Below are positions 43,998 through 52,900 of a stretch of 64,000 nucleotides of DNA, in pieces. The notes under the pieces are model-generated. The model saw nothing but the letters and a program-made list of their open reading frames with translations, ran no database searches and was not told the DNA's origin. Numbering within the stretch: the first letter of the stretch is position 1; every line of letters starts with the position of its first letter. The position numbers and the translations under genes are program-made. The stretch spans positions 496,001-560,000 of the forward strand of contig NZ_RJTX01000002.1 of the NCBI RefSeq assembly GCF_003729955.1, written 5' to 3'. The stretch is from Chryseobacterium daecheongense. GTDB taxonomy: Bacteria; Bacteroidota; Bacteroidia; Flavobacteriales; Weeksellaceae.

Positions 43998-46229
43998 ATG
44001 GCAAAATTACCCGTATCAGCTGACGAGATCATCAATATATTTGGCCCACATCAACACTATCCTAACAAAGGAACTGTACGATCAAATCCACAAAATCCCG
44101 ATGCATTGATAAAAACGCATTGTTGTTTTTGCGGTTTGCAGTGTGGAATTCAACTAAAAGTAAAAGACAAAAAAGTTGTTGGCTTTGAACCCTGGAATGA
44201 TTTTCCGTTCAATGAAGGAAGACTTTGCCCGAAAGGAGTTCAGCGATATATGCAGGACAATCACCCCGATCGTTTGCTTTCACCTTACAAAAGAGTGGAT
44301 GGAAAAGGTTTTGTTCCGATCGAATGGGATGAAGCGTATGACGTAGTGGTGAAAGAGATTAGAAGAATCCAGGAACAATATGGAAAAAATTCTTTTGCTA
44401 TGCTTTCCGGGGTATCCCTTACCAACGAGAAAAGCTATATGATAGGGAAATTTGCCCGTGTCGCTCTGAAAACTGCCAACCTTGACTATAATGGCCGCCT
44501 TTGTATGGTGAGTGCCGGAGCAGGAAATAAAAAAGCTTTTGGGATGGATAGATCTTCCAACAGTTGGGCTGATCTGGCTCATGCAGAAGTAATCATCATT
44601 ACTGGAGCCAATGTAAGTGAATGTTTTCCTGTTTTAACACATAAAATCTGGGAAGCCCGCGATAACGGAGCAAAATTAATAGTGATAGATCCGCGTCAGA
44701 TCCCGATTGCAAGAACTGCAGATATCCATTTGCCAATTAAACCGGGAACAGATTCAGCACTTACCAATACTATGCTGAAAGTTTTAATTGATAACAGTTG
44801 GCTCGACCATGATTTTATCAATAATTACACTTCAGGATTTGAAGAAGCTGCTGAAGCCGTGAAAGACTGTACTCTGGAATGGGGAGAAGAAGTAACCGGT
44901 GTTCCTGCAGAACTGATCTACAAAGCTGCAGAAATGTGGGGAAAAGCTAAAACCAGTTTTTTGATGCATGCCCGTGGGATAGAACATCACTCTAAAGGTG
45001 TTCAGAATGTTTCCAGCTGTATCAATCTGGTGTTGGCAACCGGAAGGATCGGGAAACCGTATTGCGGTTACGGAACGATTACAGGACAAGGAAATGGGCA
45101 GGGTGGAAGAGAGCATGGTCATAAATGTGATCAGCTTCCCGGAAACAGAGACATTGAAAATCCAGAACACAGAAGATTTGTTGCTGATATTTGGGGCATC
45201 AAAGAAGAAGATATACCGGGAAAAGGCCTGAGTGCTTATGAGATCATTGAAGCCATCAATCGTGGAGAGATCAAAGGTTTATTATCGATATGTTTCAATC
45301 CATTGGTTTCCTTACCGAATAACAATAACGTTCGTGCAGCACTGGAAAAACTGGAATTCTATGCAGGAATCGATTTCTTTTTATCAGAAACCTTACGTCA
45401 CGCCAATATAATTCTTGCAGGCTCCTTGCAGGAAGAAGAAGAAGGAACCACTACATCGGCAGAAGGAAGAGTGATTAGAATTAGAGCTGTGGTAGATCCT
45501 CCGGGAAAAGCTAAGCGTGACAGCGAAATCATTATGGAACTGGCACGAAGATTAGGTGAAGGCGATAAATTCAGCTATAAAAACAGCGAAGAAACCTTCA
45601 ATGAACTTAGAAGAGCTTCCAAAGGCAGTGCGGCAGACTATTACGGAATCACGTATGTAAGAATAGAAAGAAATCTGGGAATTTTCTGGCCTTGCCCTAG
45701 TGAAGAACATCCCGGAACTCCAAGACTTTGGGAAGATAGACAATTCAATACAAATGATAAAAAAGCACATTTTAATCCGACTCCATACAAAAAACCAATG
45801 GAGGAGCCGGATGAAGAATATCCGATTGTATTGACAACAGGAAGAGTAGTAAGTCAGTATTTAAGTGGTTCACAGACAAGAAGAATTGGAAAGCTGGTAG
45901 ATATTTATCCAGAACCATTACTTGAGATCCATCCTAAATTGGCTGCACAATATGGCATTCAGGAAAATGACCTGATCAAAGTGTCTACCCGAAGGGGAAG
46001 TGCCTTGTTCCCTGCAAATGTGGTGGAAACAATCAGGGAAGATACTGTTTTCATACCCTATCACTGGGGCGGTGTGAATTCTGTCAATCAGTTGACCATT
46101 GATGCTTTAGATCCTGTTTCAAAGATACCGGAATTTAAAGTTTGTGCCTGCAAATTGGAGAAAACAGGGCGTAAAAAAGGAGAAAATTCAAAAGAATTGG
46201 CTAACCAAAGTAGAGATATTCAATATTAA
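43998..46229 (+). CDS. Molybdopterin oxidoreductase, Nas/Nap-type nitrate reductase-like catalytic subunit
   Basis: A 743-residue Mo-bisMGD enzyme. The N-terminal 4Fe-4S site is C42-x2-C45-x3-C49-x27-C77, followed by the CPKG motif. Cys169 in [17 protein letters not shown] is the probable Mo ligand, as in NarB/NasA/NapA and unlike the aspartate of NarG. The C-terminal domain reads [20 protein letters not shown] and [18 protein letters not shown]. There is no Tat signal, so it is predicted cytoplasmic. Surrounding Mo-cofactor, nirK and norB genes make nitrate the likely substrate. Substrate is inference; formate or another oxyanion is not excluded by sequence alone. Confidence 0.85.
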   Translation: MAKLPVSADEIINIFGPHQHYPNKGTVRSNPQNPDALIKTHCCFCGLQCGIQLKVKDKKVVGFEPWNDFPFNEGRLCPKGVQRYMQDNHPDRLLSPYKRVDGKGFVPIEWDEAYDVVVKEIRRIQEQYGKNSFAMLSGVSLTNEKSYMIGKFARVALKTANLDYNGRLCMVSAGAGNKKAFGMDRSSNSWADLAHAEVIIITGANVSECFPVLTHKIWEARDNGAKLIVIDPRQIPIARTADIHLPIKPGTDSALTNTMLKVLIDNSWLDHDFINNYTSGFEEAAEAVKDCTLEWGEEVTGVPAELIYKAAEMWGKAKTSFLMHARGIEHHSKGVQNVSSCINLVLATGRIGKPYCGYGTITGQGNGQGGREHGHKCDQLPGNRDIENPEHRRFVADIWGIKEEDIPGKGLSAYEIIEAINRGEIKGLLSICFNPLVSLPNNNNVRAALEKLEFYAGIDFFLSETLRHANIILAGSLQEEEEGTTTSAEGRVIRIRAVVDPPGKAKRDSEIIMELARRLGEGDKFSYKNSEETFNELRRASKGSAADYYGITYVRIERNLGIFWPCPSEEHPGTPRLWEDRQFNTNDKKAHFNPTPYKKPMEEPDEEYPIVLTTGRVVSQYLSGSQTRRIGKLVDIYPEPLLEIHPKLAAQYGIQENDLIKVSTRRGSALFPANVVETIREDTVFIPYHWGGVNSVNQLTIDALDPVSKIPEFKVCACKLEKTGRKKGENSKELANQSRDIQY

Positions 46230-46243
46230 ATTTTAAAAAGATT

Positions 46244-46819
46244 ATGGCGGAACAGTTTGAAAAATTTAATGATATGGAATTCTTCGTTGATATGCAGCGC
46301 TGCATCGGCTGTCACTCGTGTGAGATGGCTTGTGCAGAATGTGAGACTAACGGAGAAACCTCGATGATTCATATTCATTATGTAGACAGGGCAGAAACTG
46401 TTCAGACCACCGTGCAGGTGTGTATGCATTGTGAAGATCCCATTTGTGCGAATGTATGTCCCGCAGATGCTATTACAAAAGATGAATATGGTATTGTGCA
46501 TACCGCAGATACATCAAAATGTATCGGATGTGCGAATTGTGTTATTGGTTGTCCGTTCGGAGTTCCGCAGATTCCGGATCAAAGTGCGATGCTAATGATG
46601 AAGTGCAATATGTGCTACGACAGGACCAGTACGGGTCTTAAACCTATGTGTGCAACAGTTTGTCCCAGTGGGGCCTTAACCTTTGATACCAGAGAGAATG
46701 TAGCGAAGAAAAGACCGAACAGCACACCTGTGAACCGCTTTATTTTCGGGAAAGAAGTCGTAAATACAAAAGTAAATATAATGATGCCGAAAGGCAGCGA
46801 AGAATTAAAAGTTTTTTAA
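46244..46819 (+). CDS. Four-cluster ferredoxin subunit (4Fe-4S dicluster type)
   Basis: A 191-residue iron-sulfur protein of the DmsB/HycB type. Cysteine groups are CIGCHSCEMACAEC about 19-32, CMHCEDPICANVCP, CIGCANCVIGCPFG about 87-100 and MKCNMCYD...CATVCPSGA. Expected to wire electrons from the membrane subunits to the Mo catalytic subunit. Starts 14 nt after the catalytic gene and precedes the Rieske gene by 10 nt. Confidence 0.92.
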   Translation: MAEQFEKFNDMEFFVDMQRCIGCHSCEMACAECETNGETSMIHIHYVDRAETVQTTVQVCMHCEDPICANVCPADAITKDEYGIVHTADTSKCIGCANCVIGCPFGVPQIPDQSAMLMMKCNMCYDRTSTGLKPMCATVCPSGALTFDTRENVAKKRPNSTPVNRFIFGKEVVNTKVNIMMPKGSEELKVF

Positions 46820-46829
46820 TCATACTAAC

Positions 46830-47351
46830 ATGTCAGAAAATCATAAAAAAATCCCCGCCTGGAAAGCCGATTTTCCTATTAAAAAACGTGAGGCAGCATA
46901 TGTTTCCAGAAAAGAATTCATCAAACTGATCACTTTTTTCTCAGGCACTTTGGCATTTGCCAATGTAGCCGTTCCAGTGTTTAATTTTTTCAGAAAAGAG
47001 AAAGAAATAAAACCCTATTTTATAGGATTAACGACCGATCTACAGGTGGGAGGAATGAGAACGTTCTATATCAATGAAGATCATCGTAATCCCTATATGC
47101 TTATCCGTCTCGCAGAAGATACATGGAAAGTTTTTGAACAAAAATGTACCCATTTGTCATGTTCTGTGCTATACAATCATAATGAACAGCTGATCGAATG
47201 CCCTTGTCACCACGGGTTTTTCAATCCGGATGACGGATCTGTTATTCAAGGACCGCCACCGAGACCGCTTCCGCAGTTAAAGGTCGTGATCAAAGAGGAC
47301 AAAATATATGTGACGGATTTTGAAAAAGAAACCGAAGAAAGCCACGGATAA
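46830..47351 (+). CDS. Rieske 2Fe-2S protein
   Basis: A 173-residue Rieske protein with an N-terminal membrane anchor (LITFFSGTLAFANVAVPVFN about 31-50). Cluster motifs are CTHLSC about 107-112 and CPCHHGFF about 129-136, giving the two Cys/His pairs, followed by PPPRPLPQL. A Rieske subunit is not part of classical NarGHI. In haloarchaeal nitrate reductase operons a Rieske protein and cytochrome b do accompany NarGH, so this complex may use bc1-like quinol oxidation. Fourth gene of the run. Confidence 0.93.
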   Translation: MSENHKKIPAWKADFPIKKREAAYVSRKEFIKLITFFSGTLAFANVAVPVFNFFRKEKEIKPYFIGLTTDLQVGGMRTFYINEDHRNPYMLIRLAEDTWKVFEQKCTHLSCSVLYNHNEQLIECPCHHGFFNPDDGSVIQGPPPRPLPQLKVVIKEDKIYVTDFEKETEESHG

Positions 47352-47374
47352 GTTCAACACAAAAAATTACCGAG

Positions 47375-47656
47375 ATGTCAGTACGAAAGAAACCCATTAA
47401 AAAAGTAACATTCAGAATCAATGAAATGCTTGTTGCCATTATCAGCGTCTATATTCTGCTGGTAAGTCTGCAAATGTGGCTTTTGTTTGGAACGATCAAC
47501 AAGGCTTTGGATAAAGAAAACCTGGACTTTGCAGCCTATTCGGCAATTGGATCAGTGATTATATTTCTGTGTACACTTTTCTTTTTGAGATATGTACCGG
47601 ATATTCCTACAGGACAGATTAAAAAATCAGAAGAGGAGAATGACAATGCCTATTGA
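47375..47656 (+). CDS. Small two-helix membrane protein of the nar-like operon
   Basis: A 93-residue protein with two hydrophobic helices (about 14-36 and 51-71) and charged ends, resembling small proteins catalogued as DUF6755. Its conserved place after the Rieske gene suggests a small structural subunit or assembly factor. Its 3' end overlaps the start of moaA by 17 nt. No function is known to me. Confidence 0.75.
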   Translation: MSVRKKPIKKVTFRINEMLVAIISVYILLVSLQMWLLFGTINKALDKENLDFAAYSAIGSVIIFLCTLFFLRYVPDIPTGQIKKSEEENDNAY

Positions 47657-48638
47657 TTTGCTTGATTCTTTTGGCAGAAAACACGATTACTTGAGGCTTT
47701 CCATTACGGACAACTGTAATTTCAGATGTCTATACTGTATGCCCGATGAACCGTTCAAAAGTACATCATCCGTAGAACTGATGAGCAGCCGCGAAATTTT
47801 CGAAATTGCAAGGGTTTTTGTTCATCATTATGGGATTAACAAGATCAGAATCACAGGGGGAGAACCTTTGGTAAGACATGATTTTGAAAATATCATCCGA
47901 CAGATTTCCAAGTTAAATGTCAATACAGGAGTTACAACCAATGGGGTTTTGCTTCATAAGTATTTTGATGCGCTGGAAGAATGTAACGTTAAAAATCTCA
48001 ATATCAGTATTGATTCTCTGGATCGCGAAAAGTTTAAATACATTACCAAAAGAGACCTGTTTCAACCCGTTTGGGACAATATCAAAGAAAGCATCAGAAG
48101 AGGGTTTAATGTAAAACTGAATATGGTGGTAATGCGGGGTTTCAATGATGATGAGATCCCGGAATTCATTGCCTTATCCCATCATTATCCGATGGAGTTG
48201 AGGTTTATAGAATTTATGCCATTCACCGGAAATTCTTGGGAAAAAGCAAAAGTGATTCCGGTCGCGGAAATGCTTGATTTGGTTTCACAGCACTTTACGT
48301 TAGAAAAAATAACGGATCAGAAAAATGATACATCCAGAAAATACCGGATTAGTGAAGAAAGCAAAGGAGTTTTCGGACTGATCTCTACCATGAGCAATGC
48401 TTTCTGTGCTGGCTGTAACCGAATCAGGATCACTTCAGATGGGAAAATAAAAAACTGTCTTTTCGGAGCGGATGAATTTGATTTGCTGAAGGCTTTCAGA
48501 AACGAAGAAGACCTTCTGGAACTGATTCAATTAGGCATCACCAGAAAGCATAAAGAGAAAGGTGGACAGTTTTCTGAAATGGGAAGTGTAAAAAATCAAT
48601 CAATTGTTAATCGGAGTATGATAAAAATCGGCGGGTAG
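47640..48638 (+). CDS. moaA: GTP 3',8-cyclase
   Basis: A 332-residue radical SAM enzyme catalysing the first step of molybdopterin synthesis. The N-terminal cluster is Cys26/30/33 (CNFRCLYCMP), GGEPLVRHDF matches the SAM-binding region, and the C-terminal cluster FCAGCNRIRITSDGKIKNCL has the expected C-x2-C...C. I place the start at ATG 47640 (a second ATG is at 47646); earlier codons lie within the preceding gene. Translation is coupled to the nar-like operon. Confidence 0.94.
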   Translation: MTMPIDLLDSFGRKHDYLRLSITDNCNFRCLYCMPDEPFKSTSSVELMSSREIFEIARVFVHHYGINKIRITGGEPLVRHDFENIIRQISKLNVNTGVTTNGVLLHKYFDALEECNVKNLNISIDSLDREKFKYITKRDLFQPVWDNIKESIRRGFNVKLNMVVMRGFNDDEIPEFIALSHHYPMELRFIEFMPFTGNSWEKAKVIPVAEMLDLVSQHFTLEKITDQKNDTSRKYRISEESKGVFGLISTMSNAFCAGCNRIRITSDGKIKNCLFGADEFDLLKAFRNEEDLLELIQLGITRKHKEKGGQFSEMGSVKNQSIVNRSMIKIGG

Positions 48639-48720
48639 TTTTATATTTGGAAAAAAATAAAAACAAAAATTAATAATAACTAAAAAACTGTAATCATTTT
48701 AAACACTAATAAATCAAACC

Positions 48721-49323
48721 GTGAGAAAATTTTTAAAATTCATTTGGGTGGTAGCGATGACCTACCCAATGTTGCAATGCAGTAAACCTGAAGCAGCAAA
48801 ACCTGAAGTGCAAAGTATGGCTCATATTTCAGAAAACATTTCGGAAAAAGAAAATCATAAGCACGATGATGATGACTGGATCTATGTAAACAAAGAGATA
48901 ACCGTAATGGGAGATGTCGTTAAGCCCTTGACACTCACTGTAGATTCTTTGAAAAAAATGAATGTAAAGGAAATTAAAGATTTTGATATTGTCTGTCAGT
49001 CAGGGATATCCAAAAGTCATATAGAATCTACTAAAGGTGTTCTGCTTACAGAAATTGTGGAAAAGGCAAAAATTGCACAGAAGGATCACACAGACAGGAA
49101 TTTCTACATTGTTGCAAGAGCTTCAGATGATTACAAAGCTACCTTTTCATGGGCAGAATTGTTCAATAACCCTACTGGAGATAAAGTGTATGTAGTATTT
49201 GAACAGAACGGAAACCCCCTGAAAGAAAAAGGCGAAATGATCCTCGTGAGTCTGTCTGATACCAAAACGGGTCCTCGTCACGTAAAATGGCTGAAAAGCA
49301 TAGAAGTAACAAGAGTGCAATAG
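48721..49323 (+). CDS. Small sulfite-oxidase-like Mo-domain lipoprotein
   Basis: A 200-residue protein starting at GTG 48721. Signal MRKFLKFIWVVAMTYPMLQC with lipobox Cys20, then a histidine/aspartate-rich linker (ENHKHDDDDWIYV). From about residue 63 it resembles the oxidoreductase molybdopterin domain (ITVMGDVVKPLTLTVDSLKK, DIVCQSGISKSHIESTKGVL, GPRHVKWLKSIEVTR). One cysteine in DIVCQSG could be the Mo ligand. It lacks the dimerisation domain and Tat signal of true sulfite oxidases, so it may be a structural relative. A -7 box TATATTTG (48642-48649) precedes it; moeA follows 7 nt later. Confidence 0.65.
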   Translation: MRKFLKFIWVVAMTYPMLQCSKPEAAKPEVQSMAHISENISEKENHKHDDDDWIYVNKEITVMGDVVKPLTLTVDSLKKMNVKEIKDFDIVCQSGISKSHIESTKGVLLTEIVEKAKIAQKDHTDRNFYIVARASDDYKATFSWAELFNNPTGDKVYVVFEQNGNPLKEKGEMILVSLSDTKTGPRHVKWLKSIEVTRVQ

Positions 49324-49329
49324 CAAGGC

Positions 49330-50535
49330 ATGATCAGAATGAATCAATACATAAGTGTTTCTGAAGCCAGAGAAATCATAGAGAACCATATTTTCCCGAC
49401 AGAGAATATGATATTGCCTCTGTTGGAAGCTTTGGGTTTTTATACGGCAGAACCTATCATGGCGACCTTAGATGTGCCGTCTTTCGATAATTCTGCGATG
49501 GATGGGTATGGATTTCGTTTTGATGATCTGAAAGATTCTACCAAATTAAAAGTTACCAATACAATTCCTGCAGGAATTTCAACAAATGACCCTATTTTAG
49601 GTAAAGGAGAAGCTGTACGGATCTTTACCGGGGCAAAGGTTCCGGAAAGTATAGATACTGTGGTGATGCAGGAAAAAGTAGTCCGCAACGGAGATTATAT
49701 CCAATGTAGTACAGATGAAATTAAAAAAGGGGACCATATCCGTCTCAAAGCTTCACAAACCGAGAAAGGAACTGTGATTGTGGAAAAGAACACATTTATC
49801 AATCATTCAGTGATCGGATTTCTGGCAGGATTTGGAATAGAAAAAGTTAAGGTTTATAAACGGTTAAAGATCGGTCTTGTTTTTACCGGCAATGAACTGG
49901 TGGAAGTTGGGAAAACTTTATCCGATGGAGAAATTTACAATTCCAATACATACACTTTACAGGCTGCTTTAGCGGAGATCAATCATCAATTTTCCTTCAT
50001 AAAACATGCCGAAGACAGACAAGAAACAACTTTTTCTGCGATTAAAGAAGCCTTTGAAAATGCAGATATTGTACTGATTACAGGCGGAATTTCCGTGGGA
50101 GATTATGATTATGTAAAACCTGCTCTGGAAAAACTGGGTGTTACGGAATTGTTTTATAAAGTAAGACAAAAGCCAGGAAAACCTTTATTCTTCGGGAAAT
50201 TTAACGAAAAATTTGTTTTTGCGTTACCGGGAAATCCAGCATCTGTATTTTCCTGTTACCATCAGTATGTAAAACCGTTTGTATTGGGATGTTTCGGAAG
50301 AAAGAACCTTAATGAAAGTCAGGATGTGGCGGTTTCAGAATCTTTCGTAATGAAAAGAAGCAGTGAGCAGACACAGTTTTTAAAAGCTTGGTATTCCCAG
50401 GGAAAAGTGCACATCCTCAATGGTCAGGAATCATACAAAATGAATTCTGTGGCACAGGCAAACTGTCTGGTTGAATTTCCTGAAAATATAACCGAAATAA
50501 ATCCTGGTGAAAAAATAAAGATCTGGAGGATTTGA
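49330..50535 (+). CDS. moeA: Molybdopterin molybdenumtransferase
   Basis: A 401-residue MoeA inserting molybdate into adenylated molybdopterin. Motifs are DVPSFDNSAMDGYGF about 48-62, IFTGAKVPESIDTVVMQEKV about 98-117, GLVFTGNELVEVGKTL about 179-194, LITGGISVGDYDYV about 239-252 and KPLFFGKFNEKFVFALPGNP about 283-302. Start at ATG 49330; ATG 49339 is equally possible. Lies 13 nt before mobA. Confidence 0.94.
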   Translation: MIRMNQYISVSEAREIIENHIFPTENMILPLLEALGFYTAEPIMATLDVPSFDNSAMDGYGFRFDDLKDSTKLKVTNTIPAGISTNDPILGKGEAVRIFTGAKVPESIDTVVMQEKVVRNGDYIQCSTDEIKKGDHIRLKASQTEKGTVIVEKNTFINHSVIGFLAGFGIEKVKVYKRLKIGLVFTGNELVEVGKTLSDGEIYNSNTYTLQAALAEINHQFSFIKHAEDRQETTFSAIKEAFENADIVLITGGISVGDYDYVKPALEKLGVTELFYKVRQKPGKPLFFGKFNEKFVFALPGNPASVFSCYHQYVKPFVLGCFGRKNLNESQDVAVSESFVMKRSSEQTQFLKAWYSQGKVHILNGQESYKMNSVAQANCLVEFPENITEINPGEKIKIWRI

Positions 50536-50547
50536 AAATGATCAGAA

Positions 50548-51138
50548 ATGAAAGCAGTTGTTTTAGCGGGTGGTAAAAGTTCCCGAATGGGACAGGATAA
50601 AGCCCTCATGAAGATGAGTGGAAAAACGATGATACAACATGTTGTGGATAATTTGGCGAAAGTATTCGATGAGGTTTTTATTTCCGGAAACCGTTCAGGT
50701 GATCCTGTTCCAATGAATGTGATTAAGGATCGATATGAGCAAAAAGGTCCTATGGAAGGAATTCGGTCTGCTTTAGAGCACTGTCAGGAAGATATTTTCG
50801 TATGTAGCTGCGATATGCCTTTTGTTTCTACGGAATTGATGAAAGATATTCTTCAAAGAAGAGCAGAAAATAAGATCAGTATCGCGGAATGTGAAGGTAA
50901 AGTATATCCGGTTTTAGGCATTTATCCTTATGTGGTTCTTGATGTTTTAGCAAATTCAATTAAGAATGACCGCCTGAGAATGACCCGATTTCTGGAACAG
51001 CAAGATGCTCATTATATTCAGTATGATGAATCCTTTAGACCACAGTTTTTGAATATCAATACACCGGAAAGCTTTTGGGAGGCAGAACGTATGATAAATA
51101 AATTAGAATTACTTAAAATCAGGACAGATGAAACTTAA
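50548..51138 (+). CDS. mobA: Molybdenum cofactor guanylyltransferase
   Basis: A 196-residue nucleotidyltransferase with VLAGGKSSRMGQDKALMKM (about 4-22) binding GTP, KGPMEGIRSAL about 67-77, CSCDMPFVS about 90-98 and the late NINTPESFW. It converts Mo-molybdopterin to the guanine dinucleotide form needed by the Nas/Nap-type subunit at 43998. Overlaps moaD by 11 nt. Confidence 0.93.
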   Translation: MKAVVLAGGKSSRMGQDKALMKMSGKTMIQHVVDNLAKVFDEVFISGNRSGDPVPMNVIKDRYEQKGPMEGIRSALEHCQEDIFVCSCDMPFVSTELMKDILQRRAENKISIAECEGKVYPVLGIYPYVVLDVLANSIKNDRLRMTRFLEQQDAHYIQYDESFRPQFLNINTPESFWEAERMINKLELLKIRTDET

Positions 51139-51361
51139 AATATTTGGCAAACTCACAGACATCTTTAAAGTAGAAGAATATGATCTTCCATTGCACAATA
51201 CAGCCAGTGTTGCTGAACTCAGATCGCAATTGTTCGAAAAATTTCCTGAATTGGGGAAAACCACTTTTTTAGTCGTTGTGAATGGAGTGAAAGCAGAAAA
51301 CCAGCACTTGATTTCAGGTGAAGCAGAAATTGCATTATTACCTCCCTACTCAGGAGGTTAA
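51128..51361 (+). CDS. moaD: Molybdopterin synthase small (sulfur carrier) subunit
   Basis: A 77-residue ubiquitin-like protein ending LLPPYSGG, whose C-terminal Gly-Gly is adenylated by MoeB and thiocarboxylated. Lies between mobA and moeB in the cofactor operon. Confidence 0.93.
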   Translation: MKLKIFGKLTDIFKVEEYDLPLHNTASVAELRSQLFEKFPELGKTTFLVVVNGVKAENQHLISGEAEIALLPPYSGG

Positions 51362-51375
51362 AAAAATACATTACC

Positions 51376-52470
51376 ATGAATATAAACAGATATAGCAGAC
51401 AGATTATACTTCCGAATTTTGGGGTTGAAGCACAGGAAAAGCTTGCCCGTTCATCAGTTTTAGTGGTTGGAGCAGGCGGATTGGGATGCCCTGTTCTCCA
51501 GATTTTGGTCTCTTCAGGAATCGGAGTGATAGGAATAGCAGATTCTGATAAAGTAGATCTGCACAATCTTCACCGTCAGCTTTTATATGACGAGCAAGAT
51601 GTGGGAACTCCAAAAGTCGTTGCAGCCCTCGAACATTTGAATACCATGAATTCTGAAACCGAAATAGTCGCTTTTCAGGAGCTGGTCACCACACAAAATG
51701 TTCTTTCATTGATCCATAATTTTGATGTGATCGTAGATTGTACCGATAATTTTACGACAAGATACTTATTGAATGATGCCTGTTTTCTTTTGAAAAAACC
51801 TTTGGTGTATGCTTCTATCTTCAGATATGAAGGTCAAGTGGCGGTTTTCAATGTTGAAAAAGTAAATTCGGTGACACAATACCGGGATCTTTTTCCGATA
51901 CCGCCAAATCCTAATGAAGTTCCGAACTGTAATGAAGCAGGAGTTTTGCCGTCCCATTCATCCGTTATTGGTACTTTTCAGGCTAATGAAGTCATCAAAT
52001 TGCTGATCGGCTCAGATGAGGTTTTGGTACATGAGTTACTGATCTTTAATACCAAAAATTACCAGTCTCTGAAAATGACTTTTACTGAAAATAAAGAAAG
52101 ATCAGGACCGAAAACCATAGAGGAATTCAAAAATTTCAATTATGATGTATTCTGTAATATCCATAAAGGTGATGACATCAGCTCGCATTCAGCTTTAGAA
52201 GAATTTCTGAATCAGAAAAACAGTGTTCTTATTGATGTAAGAGAAACTGAAGAACAACCGAGATTGAAAGCTTTAAACGCTCTGGAAATTCCATTGGCAT
52301 CACTTGAACAACATTTACAATCATTAAAATCCTATCAAAACATCTGTTTCATTTGCGCCTCAGGAATCCGAAGCAAAAAAGCGGTGGAGATCACAAAAAC
52401 TTATTTTCCGGAAAAAGAGATCAGGCATTTCCCGACCGGAGCAAAATCAGTTTATCATGAAAAAAATTAA
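51376..52470 (+). CDS. moeB: MoaD-activating adenylyltransferase with rhodanese domain
   Basis: A 364-residue ThiF/MoeB enzyme fused to a rhodanese domain. The ATP-binding loop VVGAGGLGCPVLQ about 31-43, DLHNLHRQLLYDEQDVGTPK about 61-80 and CTDNFTTRYLLNDAC about 123-137 belong to the E1-like part; NEAGVLPSHSSVIGTFQANE follows. The C-terminal third carries VLIDVRETEEQPR and the active-site loop CASGIRSKKA, so one protein adenylates MoaD and may deliver sulfur. The 3' end overlaps moaE by 14 nt. Confidence 0.92.
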   Translation: MNINRYSRQIILPNFGVEAQEKLARSSVLVVGAGGLGCPVLQILVSSGIGVIGIADSDKVDLHNLHRQLLYDEQDVGTPKVVAALEHLNTMNSETEIVAFQELVTTQNVLSLIHNFDVIVDCTDNFTTRYLLNDACFLLKKPLVYASIFRYEGQVAVFNVEKVNSVTQYRDLFPIPPNPNEVPNCNEAGVLPSHSSVIGTFQANEVIKLLIGSDEVLVHELLIFNTKNYQSLKMTFTENKERSGPKTIEEFKNFNYDVFCNIHKGDDISSHSALEEFLNQKNSVLIDVRETEEQPRLKALNALEIPLASLEQHLQSLKSYQNICFICASGIRSKKAVEITKTYFPEKEIRHFPTGAKSVYHEKN

Positions 52471-52897
52471 GAATATATTTATAGAAGGTCCTATTGATCC
52501 TGCATTCGTTGCCGAAAGTATTGCTAAACACACGGTAAAAACAAGTATTGGTGGTCATAGCATATTCCTGGGTCAGGTTCGGGAAGACAAAATCAACGAT
52601 AAGAAAGTTGAATCTATAGAATTCACAGCTTATCAGGAGATGGCATCGGAAAAAGCCCATGAAATCCGTGAAGAGATCATAACCAAATACGGACTTACCT
52701 GCGCTCACATCTATCATTCATTGGGAAACATCAAAGTGGGGGAGATCTGTCTTTTTGTGTTTACTTCAGCTCCACATCGTAAGGAAGCCATCAATGCATG
52801 TGACGAAATGGTGGACAGGATCAAAAAGGAAGTTCCGTTGTGGGGAAAAGAAATTTTGGAGGATAAATCTCACTCCTGGAAAGAAAATAAACAATAA
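52457..52897 (+). CDS. moaE: Molybdopterin synthase catalytic subunit
   Basis: A 146-residue MoaE. Recognised by GGHSIFLGQVRED about 33-45, EFTAYQEMASEKAHEIREEI about 56-75, HIYHSLGNIKVGEICLFVFT about 83-102, SAPHRKEAINACDEMVDRIK and KKEVPLWGKEIL. It pairs with MoaD to convert cPMP to molybdopterin. Confidence 0.94.
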   Translation: MKKIKNIFIEGPIDPAFVAESIAKHTVKTSIGGHSIFLGQVREDKINDKKVESIEFTAYQEMASEKAHEIREEIITKYGLTCAHIYHSLGNIKVGEICLFVFTSAPHRKEAINACDEMVDRIKKEVPLWGKEILEDKSHSWKENKQ

Positions 52898-52900
52898 AGT

